A DNA stretch of 5,134 nt from JAIRVZ01 sp031553755 (GTDB taxonomy: Bacteria; Bacteroidota; Bacteroidia; Bacteroidales; Azobacteroidaceae), in contig JAVBKZ010000032.1 of NCBI GenBank assembly GCA_031553755.1, forward strand, positions 1-5,134. Reading direction: 5' to 3'. Below, piece by piece: positions 1-4,797 of this stretch. The translations under genes and the position numbers were made by a program. Position 1 is the first letter of the stretch. Every line of letters begins with the position of its first letter. The notes under the pieces were generated by a model that had not been told where the DNA came from, searched no databases, and was given only the letters and a program-made list of their open reading frames with translations.

Positions 1-28
1 TCTTAACGGGTGGAAAATTCCTAATTTT

Positions 29-66
29 GACTAAAAAATAAAGACAAAAAGGCTTGTCTTTTAGTC
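29..66 (+). terminator. Terminator-like hairpin near left edge
   Basis: An outer stem GACTAAA (29-35) pairs with TTTAGTC (60-66). An inner stem AGACAA (42-47) pairs with TTGTCT (54-59) around the 6-nt loop AAAGGC. Read alone, AAAGACAA/TTGTCTTT is a clean 8-bp stem followed by a short T run on the plus strand. It sits immediately after the stop codons of two plus-strand frames (32-34 and 39-41), as expected for the terminator of a gene arriving from the left. Because it is AT-rich and nearly symmetrical, it could also act on minus-strand transcripts coming from the symporter. Stem and position are visible; terminator function is inferred. Confidence 0.4.
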
Positions 67-110
67 TTTGTTCTATAAATCTTTATTCGCATGAATAAAA
101 ATTTTCATCT

Positions 111-168
111 CCTTATAAAGACACGAAGCATATCCTTATAAAGACACGAAGCATATCCTTATAAAGAC
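111..168. repeat. 23-bp tandem repeat, 2.5 copies
   Basis: Two exact copies of a 23-bp unit lie at 111-133 and 134-156, followed by the first 12 bases of a third copy (157-168) before the sequence diverges. Each unit begins CCTTATAAAGAC and continues ACGAAGCATAT. The unit length is not a multiple of three and no gene covers it, so this is a non-coding repeat. There are no unique spacers, which excludes a CRISPR array. Perfect identity between copies suggests recent duplication, for example by replication slippage. No function can be assigned. Confidence 0.85.
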
Positions 169-234
169 CTGTTCCTGAACATTGCCGGGTATCTTATCCC
201 TTGCCGTCAGTTTAGAAGGCAATTAATTTGTGAC

Positions 235-271
235 TTAACCCTAACAGAGTTCTGAACTCTGTTAGAGTTAA
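235..271. repeat. Strong inverted repeat downstream of the symporter gene
   Basis: CTAACAGAGTT (241-251) is a perfect inverted match to AACTCTGTTAG (255-265) around a 3-nt centre CTG. The pairing resumes outside one C/A mismatch (240/266) with TTAAC (235-239) against GTTAA (267-271). This gives 16 pairs of a possible 17. It lies 77 bp beyond the stop of the minus-strand symporter gene, so it may form the 3' end of that transcript. The flank downstream on the minus strand lacks a T run, so it is not a textbook intrinsic terminator. A protein-binding palindrome is the alternative. Confidence 0.6.
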
Positions 272-348
272 CTGTTTTAAATTTACAATAGAGAACAATA
301 TGACTCATTTATTGCCTTATTCGAAATTTTCAATCAGTTTCTTCGTTT

Positions 349-1800
349 CTATTTTTTTAATTTGAAATTGCAAGAAATCCATAAGCCTAAAAAAGTTATC
401 ATACCGTTAATTATTAATAATTCATATCCACATTTATAACCTGTATGCTTAAATAAGGCATTGTCGATTAGATAAGATAAACAAGGAGACAATATGCAAA
501 TATATGGAGTTGACGCGTCATTTGGTTTTTTCTTCGTGAATAATCCGAAGGAGAATAATCCGAGTAAAGGTCCATAAGTATATGAAACAATGGTATAAAT
601 AGTATCAATCGCGCTTTTGTTGTTGATTAACTTAAACACTAATATGGCAAAAATAAAAACGATTGATATGACAAGATGGGTTTTCAACCTGATTTTTTTT
701 GCTTTTTCAGAAGGGTATTTTTTTATATTTAATATATCAATACAAAAGGAAGTAGTCAAAGAAGTCAATGCCGAATCGGCGCTTGAAAAGGCGGCTGCCA
801 TCAATCCTATTATAAAAAAAACAAGAACAGGGCTGCCTAACATTCCGGAAGCGGCGAACATTGGTAAAATTTCATCGGATTGGGTCGGAAGCTTTATGTT
901 ATTTTTTTGAGCAAAAATTAATAATAATATACCTAACGAAAGGAATAAAAAATTGATTGGAATAAAAGTCCACGCATAGCTATATATATTTTTTTTCGCT
1001 TCTTTCAGGTTTTTGCAAGAGATGTTTTTTTGCATTACATCTTGGTCTAATCCGGTCATCGCGATCGCGACAAATATTCCACTTAAGAATTGTTTGTAAA
1101 AATTCTGTGGACTTTTGATGTTAAAGTCAAAAATCCTGAAATGTTCGTCGGAAGTCAAAGCGGAAATAGTTTCTTTGAGATTGAAATTAAGTTTATCAAT
1201 TACTTGCCATATAATCAAGGTTAACGCAATTAATAAAAAAATAGTTTGCAACATATCTGTCCATACAATAGTACGGAGTCCACTTTTGAAAGTATACAAA
1301 TATATTAATCCGACAATAATCGTAACTGTAACATAAAAAGGGAAGTTCCAGTTGTCAAATAAGTAATGTTGCATAATTAAAACTACAACATATAAACGGG
1401 CTGCGGCTCCCAGGATTTTAGAAAATGAAAAAATCAAAGCTCCGGTTTTATAAGATATGTTGCCGAATCGTCCTTGCAAATAGGTGTAAATGGAAGTCAA
1501 ATTTAGTTTGTAGTAAAGAGGTAATAAAACTTGGGCGATAACAATGTATCCGAATAAAAAACCGAATGTCATTTGAATATATGTCATATCTATTGAACGA
1601 ACCCAACCCGGAACGGAAATAAAAGTGACTCCTGAAATAGATGTACTTATCATGCCAATGGCGACTACATACCAGGGAGATTGTCGATTTCCTATGAAAA
1701 AGGTGTCGTTATTGTTGTATTTTTTTCCTATGAAAATAGAAATAACCAGTAAGGAAAAAAAGTAAATGACAATGATAGAAGAGATTAATAAAACATTCAT
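349..1800 (-). CDS. Sodium:solute symporter family (SSS) transporter
   Basis: This is an inner-membrane transporter of the sodium:solute symporter family, expected to couple uptake of a small solute to Na+ entry. The 483 residues fit the family, and the hydrophobic profile suggests about 13 membrane helices. An N-terminal helix (about 5-24) is followed by the broken first LeuT-fold helix around STSISGVTF (52-60). The motif GLDQDVMQKN (250-259) lies in a loop, and AAAFSSADSALTSL (335-348) is the helix whose Ser/Thr residues line the second sodium site in this family. The start is the ATG at 1798-1800; the stop is TAG at 349-351. The substrate cannot be read from the sequence, since the family covers sugars, proline, vitamins, sialic acid and others. 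It stands alone, transcribed divergently from the DoxX gene, with candidate minus-strand promoter elements between 1874 and 1924. The family call is firm; the specificity is open. Confidence 0.93.
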   Translation of the reverse strand: MNVLLISSIIVIYFFSLLVISIFIGKKYNNNDTFFIGNRQSPWYVVAIGMISTSISGVTFISVPGWVRSIDMTYIQMTFGFLFGYIVIAQVLLPLYYKLNLTSIYTYLQGRFGNISYKTGALIFSFSKILGAAARLYVVVLIMQHYLFDNWNFPFYVTVTIIVGLIYLYTFKSGLRTIVWTDMLQTIFLLIALTLIIWQVIDKLNFNLKETISALTSDEHFRIFDFNIKSPQNFYKQFLSGIFVAIAMTGLDQDVMQKNISCKNLKEAKKNIYSYAWTFIPINFLFLSLGILLLIFAQKNNIKLPTQSDEILPMFAASGMLGSPVLVFFIIGLMAAAFSSADSALTSLTTSFCIDILNIKKYPSEKAKKIRLKTHLVISIVFIFAILVFKLINNKSAIDTIYTIVSYTYGPLLGLFSFGLFTKKKPNDASTPYICILSPCLSYLIDNALFKHTGYKCGYELLIINGMITFLGLWISCNFKLKK

Positions 1801-1841
1801 TTTACGCTCTAAATATTTAATAAATTTTTAAAAACAAAAAA

Positions 1842-1873
1842 TTTGTTAAATATTTTTTTTGTTTTTACCTTTG
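1842..1873 (+). promoter_or_regulatory. Bacteroidota-type promoter for the DoxX gene pair
   Basis: TTTG at 1842-1845 is followed after exactly 20 nt by TACCTTTG at 1866-1873. This matches the known primary-sigma promoter pattern of Bacteroidota (TTTG, 19-21 nt, TAnnTTTG). Transcription would begin near 1880, giving a 5' leader of roughly 125 nt before the DoxX start at 2006. A second plus-strand -7 match, TACTTTTG at 1923-1930, is closer to the gene but lacks a good TTTG box at the right distance. The motif match is seen directly; activity is inferred. Confidence 0.7.
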
Positions 1874-1924
1874 CAAAAATACGCTATAAAATAGTTTTAC
1901 ACACTATAACATTGTACAAATTTA
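1874..1924 (-). promoter_or_regulatory. Candidate minus-strand promoter elements for the symporter
   Basis: Read on the minus strand, 1874-1881 gives TATTTTTG and 1917-1924 gives TAAATTTG. Both fit TAnnTTTG, and both point at the symporter start at 1800. The first would give a leader of about 65 nt and the second about 110 nt. Neither has a clear TTTG box at 19-21 nt, so they are weaker than the plus-strand promoter. The first abuts the plus-strand -7 element without a gap; the second shares its TA with another plus-strand -7 match. Confidence 0.45.
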
Positions 1925-1955
1925 CTTTTGATGTTTTTTCACATCTACACACTAT
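1898..1955. repeat. 10-bp direct repeat in the divergent promoter region
   Basis: TACACACTAT occurs exactly at 1898-1907 and again at 1946-1955, with starts 48 bp apart. The second copy sits inside a short inverted repeat, CACAT (1940-1944) and ATGTG (1954-1958). Both copies lie between the divergent start codons and flank the second cluster of -7 elements, so they could be operator half-sites. Ten bases is short enough for chance in AT-rich DNA, so regulation is only a suggestion. Confidence 0.35.
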
Positions 1956-2005
1956 GTGCAATAACTAATATGTTTTTAATTTAATAAATAAAGGGATTTT
2001 TTCTT

Positions 2006-2425
2006 ATGACGACACACAATTTATTGTTTCCTCCTAATCCGAGGGAGGACAGGTTTTCTATCCTTATTTTAGTTGGTAGAATTTTATTAGGGCTATCATT
2101 TTTTAGTCATGGTTATTTCAAGGTAATGCATTACAATGCAATGGTTACGGAATTCCCTAATCCATTGGGAATAGGAAGTGAAGCTTCTATGATTTTGGTT
2201 ATTTTCGCGGAATTAGTTTGCAGTTTTGGATTTATTTTTGGTTGTTTGTTCCGCTTGTCTCTCATCCCAATGATTTTTACCATGATGATCGCTTTTTTTA
2301 TAGTACAAGCAGGAGATCCTTTTGAGAAAAAAGAATTGGCATTTGTTTACTTAGTCGTTTTCATTTTAAATTACGTTTCAGGCCCCGGGAAATATTCGAT
2401 TGACGGAATTTTCAGGTCAAAATAA
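2006..2425 (+). CDS. DoxX family membrane protein
   Basis: This is a small integral membrane protein of the DoxX family (139 aa, a usual length). Four hydrophobic helices are visible at about 18-38, 60-80, 84-101 and 111-125. Family-like features are HGYFK (35-39) at the end of the first helix, FPNPLGI (50-56) before the second, Glu69 within the second, GDPFEKKELA (103-112) before the fourth, and the closing motif GPGKYSID (126-133). DoxX relatives are linked to quinone or thiol redox chemistry at the membrane, but the role of this subgroup is not settled and no cofactor site is visible. The start is supported by AAGGGA at 1991-1996, about ten bases ahead of the ATG. A promoter lies at 1842-1873. 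The 109-aa gene follows 68 bp downstream on the same strand with no clear promoter of its own, so the two are probably cotranscribed. Confidence 0.9.
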   Translation: MTTHNLLFPPNPREDRFSILILVGRILLGLSFFSHGYFKVMHYNAMVTEFPNPLGIGSEASMILVIFAELVCSFGFIFGCLFRLSLIPMIFTMMIAFFIVQAGDPFEKKELAFVYLVVFILNYVSGPGKYSIDGIFRSK

Positions 2426-2449
2426 GACAACTTTTCATTTGTTTATTTG

Positions 2450-2484
2450 TTTTAATTAATATGCTGTTTATTGGATAATTAAAA
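2450..2484 (+). repeat. AT-only inverted repeat before the 109-aa gene
   Basis: TTTTAATTA (2450-2458) and TAATTAAAA (2476-2484) form a perfect 9-bp inverted repeat around a 17-nt loop. The right arm ends nine bases before the ATG at 2494, overlapping the A-rich region that serves for ribosome binding in Bacteroidota. The stem contains only A-T pairs and would be weak in RNA. A control role or leaky termination after the DoxX gene is possible but unproven. Confidence 0.3.
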
Positions 2485-2493
2485 TAAATCGAC

Positions 2494-2823
2494 ATGGATA
2501 GTTTAGTTTCAAAATTAGAAAGAGAGGTTGGTTTGACTTCCGAACAAGCGAGAAAAACTGTAGATTGTGTTAAGAATTACTTGTCAGAAAATGATTTGAC
2601 TCCCGATTGGGAAGAATTTTTTGAACGTAAATTTGAAAAAATTGCCGACAAAACAAAAAACACTTATAATCAAGTGGTTGACAAAACGCAAACCTTAGGA
2701 GGCAAAATTCATGACTTAGCAGATAAAGCGGGAGATGTTTTCGAAGATTTATCGGATAAGACCGCTAAAAAAGTTAAAGATTTGCGCAATAAGGCGGCTG
2801 ATTTTATTTCTGATAAGGATTAA
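2494..2823 (+). CDS. Hypothetical protein with 11-residue (LEA-like) helical repeats
   Basis: I do not recognise a named family across the full length. The 109-aa protein is highly charged, has no signal peptide or membrane segment, and should be cytoplasmic and almost wholly helical. Residues 1-50 form a small helical region (LEREVGLTSEQARKTVD, then a Trp at 39) ending in FERKFEKIA. From Asp52 the chain follows an 11-residue period: aspartate recurs at 52, 63, 74, 85, 96 and 107, giving five consecutive units such as DLADKAGDVFE and DLSDKTAKKVK. Such hendecads occur in group 3 LEA proteins and in apolipoprotein- or YtxH-like amphipathic helices, which bind membranes or protect proteins under stress; that role here is inference. 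The start ATG follows an A-rich stretch without a strong Shine-Dalgarno. It trails the DoxX gene by 68 bp, and its TAA overlaps the stop codon of the convergent rnz. Confidence 0.8.
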   Translation: MDSLVSKLEREVGLTSEQARKTVDCVKNYLSENDLTPDWEEFFERKFEKIADKTKNTYNQVVDKTQTLGGKIHDLADKAGDVFEDLSDKTAKKVKDLRNKAADFISDKD

Positions 2824-3743
2824 TCATTTCCTACCGGAATAACTGTTTTTTCATCTGATAAAATTGTATTAGGGAATATTTCTTTGGCTTCAAGCAAGAG
2901 TTTTTCTGTGGAAGGGTATCGCGCGGAGAAATGTCCGAGTAAAAGTTTTTTTACACCTGCTTTTTGAGCTATTGTGGCAGCTTGGCGAGCCGTAGAATGT
3001 TTGGTTTGCCGGGCACGCATCGCGTCGCATTCACAAAATGTAGCTTCGTGATAAAGCAAATCGATTCCTTCTATAATTGGAATTATTTTTTCGTAATACA
3101 TCGTATCAGAACAATAAGCGTATTTTTTCGGTGTTTCGGCAGGAAATGTAAGCTTATAATTTGGAACAATTTCACCGGTTTCAGTTATGAAATCGGCACC
3201 ATTTTTTATTTCATTCATTTGTTTGACAGGTACTTGGTAAAAATCTACCATATCTCTGATGATATGTGGTTGTTTGGCTGATTCTTCAAACAAAAAACCG
3301 CATGTTGGTATTTTATGTTTCAACGGAATTGAATATACTTTCAATGTTTTATCTTCAAATATCAATTCGTTTTTTAGCGGGTCGATTGAGTTGAATTTGA
3401 CATTGTATAACATTCCTGAACAAAAATAATCCAATACGGGACGAAATATTTTTTCGGCATCAGGTTGGGCGTGGATAACCAATTCACCCGATTTTCCTAA
3501 TAAGTTCAAAGTTGATAATAATCCGAAAATGCCAAAACAATGGTCCCCATGTAAATGTGACAAAAAAATATGATTCAACCGGCTAAAATTCAATCCCATA
3601 TTTCGAAATTGAATTTGCGCGCCTTCTCCGCAATCTACCATATATAATTTATCCCGCAGGTTAACTACTTGCGAGCAATTGAAACGTTTTGTCGTTGGCA
3701 GAGCCGATCCGCAACCTAATATATTAATTTCGAATTTTTCCAT
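2820..3743 (-). CDS. rnz: Ribonuclease Z (tRNA 3' endonuclease)
   Basis: RNase Z cuts precursor tRNAs on the 3' side of the discriminator base, producing the end to which CCA is added or exposed. The 307 residues match the short bacterial form. The metallo-beta-lactamase fold carries all the expected zinc ligands: the HxHxDH motif His63, His65, Asp67, His68 (SHLHGDH), then His143 (LKHKIPTCGF), Asp213 (CSDT) and His271 (LLGHFSARY). His249 in the HST motif is the conserved RNase Z histidine that assists catalysis. The region between about 150 and 205 corresponds to the flexible arm that holds the tRNA elbow. The N-terminus (LGCGSALPT, 9-17) is typical. The ATG lies 3 bp after the queE stop, so it is the third gene of the queD-queE-rnz operon. 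Its TAA shares TTAA with the stop of the opposing 109-aa gene. Confidence 0.96.
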   Translation of the reverse strand: MEKFEINILGCGSALPTTKRFNCSQVVNLRDKLYMVDCGEGAQIQFRNMGLNFSRLNHIFLSHLHGDHCFGIFGLLSTLNLLGKSGELVIHAQPDAEKIFRPVLDYFCSGMLYNVKFNSIDPLKNELIFEDKTLKVYSIPLKHKIPTCGFLFEESAKQPHIIRDMVDFYQVPVKQMNEIKNGADFITETGEIVPNYKLTFPAETPKKYAYCSDTMYYEKIIPIIEGIDLLYHEATFCECDAMRARQTKHSTARQAATIAQKAGVKKLLLGHFSARYPSTEKLLLEAKEIFPNTILSDEKTVIPVGND

Positions 3744-3746
3744 TTT

Positions 3747-4334
3747 TCAGGGAATATCAATCAGTTTGTGCATCTGCACGCTTAATCTCCATTCAGGATG
3801 ATCTTTGATTTGTTCTACACAATAAAGGATATTTTTTTTTGTAATTTCATTTTCTTTACAGAATATAGGACTCAAGAAGTAATTACCGGCAATAGGAAGT
3901 TTGTGAATAGATGGAATTTTATCACCTTTTTTTACCGGCAAACGAATTTCATTTACTTGTGGATTTATTTGTTTAATATATTCATAATTATCCCCTTTAG
4001 GACTGCAGGCGGTATAATCTAACAAAGAGGAGAAAGGTTTCAATCCATTACTTTCAATGGCTTGTTTATATCCTTTTTCTTTGAAAAAAAATAATATCTC
4101 ATCAGTCAATTGTAAAGTAGGTTCTCCTCCTGTCCAAATAATCCACCGGCATGGAAATGAAGAAACGGTGGATATTATTTCATCCAAAGTCATTGCTTTT
4201 TTTGATTCAAAGTCGGTATCGCAAAAATCACAGTTTAAATTACAGAAAGCAAGCCTTATAAAAATCGAAGCTTCTCCTACGCGTCCTCCTTCTCCTTGTA
4301 ACGAATAAAAAATTTCGTTTATTTCAAGGTTCAT
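3747..4334 (-). CDS. queE: 7-carboxy-7-deazaguanine synthase (radical SAM)
   Basis: QueE is the radical SAM enzyme that contracts the ring of 6-carboxy-tetrahydropterin to 7-carboxy-7-deazaguanine on the path to preQ0, preQ1 and queuosine. With the ATG at 4334 the protein has 195 aa, a compact family member. It opens with INEIFYSLQGEGG (5-17), the substrate-binding start typical of QueE. The cluster motif CxxxCxxC is Cys31, Cys35, Cys38 (CNLNCDFC), differing from no canonical QueE. The SAM-binding GGEP motif is at 69-72 (WTGGEPT). CSPKGD, NEIRLP and the terminal RLSVQMHKLIDIP complete the pattern. An in-frame GTG at 4361 would add nine residues (MKLQKQVPF) unlike the family, so I prefer the ATG. 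The gene starts inside the last 11 bp of queD, which supplies its substrate, implying translational coupling. A run of nine A residues (3832-3840, coding strand) lies near the 3' end. Confidence 0.95.
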   Translation of the reverse strand: MNLEINEIFYSLQGEGGRVGEASIFIRLAFCNLNCDFCDTDFESKKAMTLDEIISTVSSFPCRWIIWTGGEPTLQLTDEILFFFKEKGYKQAIESNGLKPFSSLLDYTACSPKGDNYEYIKQINPQVNEIRLPVKKGDKIPSIHKLPIAGNYFLSPIFCKENEITKKNILYCVEQIKDHPEWRLSVQMHKLIDIP

Positions 4335-4677
4335 AAATGGCACTTGTTTTTGGAGTTTCACTCACTTCAATAGCGTATAATTCAGGAAGTTTTTCTATAA
4401 AAATATCGTATAAATAACGTGCGATATTTTCGGCTGTAGGATGATAGGGAATGATTTCGTTTAGGTGCCTGTGGTCTAACTTTTCATCAATGTATTCTTT
4501 CACAAATTCCAAATCCCGATAGTCTTTCACAAAGCCAAATTCATTCAGCGTTTCTGTTTTTAAATGAATTGTAATTATGTAGTTGTGTCCATGCATTCTG
4601 GCGCATGGATGTTCTTGTGGTAATTTGTCCAATATATGAGATGCTGAAAATGAAAATTGCTTACTAATCTTATACAT
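4324..4677 (-). CDS. queD: 6-carboxy-5,6,7,8-tetrahydropterin synthase
   Basis: QueD converts 7,8-dihydroneopterin triphosphate into 6-carboxy-5,6,7,8-tetrahydropterin, the first committed step to queuosine. It belongs to the 6-pyruvoyl-tetrahydropterin synthase fold, and at 117 aa is of normal length. The zinc ligands are visible as His14 (FSASH) and His29 and His31 (MHGHNY). The probable catalytic cysteine is Cys25 (CARMHGH). Asp68 and His69 in LDHRHLNE and Glu107 in SETPKTSAIYEP match the active-site residues conserved in the family. FGFVKDYRDLE (47-57) and PTAENIARYLY (80-90) are further family signatures. The ATG at 4675-4677 follows a short leader from a promoter element at 4708-4715. 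The TGA stop lies within queE, its next pathway partner. GTP cyclohydrolase and later steps (QueC, QueF and others) are not in this window. A mammalian-type pterin synthase role is unlikely given the QueE neighbour. Confidence 0.95.
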   Translation of the reverse strand: MYKISKQFSFSASHILDKLPQEHPCARMHGHNYIITIHLKTETLNEFGFVKDYRDLEFVKEYIDEKLDHRHLNEIIPYHPTAENIARYLYDIFIEKLPELYAIEVSETPKTSAIYEP

Positions 4678-4707
4678 ACCTTATTTCTTTCATCCAATGT
4701 TTATTCG

Positions 4708-4737
4708 CAAAGGTACATGAAATTTTTTACTTCTAAA
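4708..4737 (-). promoter_or_regulatory. Promoter of the queD-queE-rnz operon
   Basis: On the minus strand 4708-4715 reads TACCTTTG, an exact match to the Bacteroidota -7 element. A TTTA at 4734-4737, 18 nt upstream, is a one-base variant of the TTTG box at slightly short spacing. Transcription would begin near 4701, leaving a leader of about 25 nt before the queD ATG. That is too short to hold a preQ1 riboswitch, so none is expected to control this operon from here. Confidence 0.6.
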
Positions 4738-4743
4738 TTATTT

Positions 4744-4797
4744 ACCTCAGAGTACGAAGACTAATTGTTATTTCAATAATTCTATTTGTTCTGAGGT
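4744..4797 (-). repeat. Inverted repeat spanning the end of the Rpn-like gene
   Basis: ACCTCAGA (4744-4751) is a perfect inverted match to TCTGAGGT (4790-4797), separated by 38 nt. The right arm lies in the last codons of the Rpn-like gene and the left arm just past its stop. A long-loop RNA stem at the 3' end of that transcript is possible, but there is no T run after it, so it is not a standard terminator. An eight-base match over this distance may also be chance. Confidence 0.25.

Larger units (their letters stand above)
1..348. other. Repeat-rich intergenic region without a convincing gene
   Basis: No reading frame here has a plausible start, length and protein character; the longest ATG-initiated frames are under about 20 codons and run through DNA repeats. 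The stretch holds a terminator-like hairpin (29-66), a small AT-rich hairpin (82-99, arms TTTATTC and GAATAAA around a 4-nt loop), a 23-bp tandem repeat (111-168) and a strong inverted repeat (235-271). It lies downstream of the symporter gene, which ends at 349 on the minus strand. Two plus-strand frames end close to the left edge (stops at 32-34 and 39-41), so a gene from outside the window may finish there. That cannot be settled from about ten codons. Confidence 0.6.

Noticed and set aside
111..168. CRISPR array
   Set aside because: The 23-bp units are directly abutting with no spacers, and no cas gene is near.
617..1336. Open plus-strand frames of 97 and 73 codons (617-910 and 1115-1336)
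   Set aside because: They lie antisense within the symporter gene, have no family character or promoter, and are explained by the strong coding signal on the minus strand.
2964..4308. Open plus-strand frames inside rnz and queE (2964-3281, 3798-4022, 4057-4308)
   Set aside because: They are antisense to enzymes with complete catalytic motifs and show no features of real proteins.
4335..4361. Longer queE beginning at the GTG at 4361
   Set aside because: The nine extra residues do not resemble the family, the codon is GTG, and the ATG at 4334 puts INEIFYSLQGEGG at the usual distance from the start.
4678..4707. preQ1 riboswitch ahead of queD
   Set aside because: The predicted leader is only about 25 nt, and no pseudoknot-like stem with an A-rich tail could be seen there.
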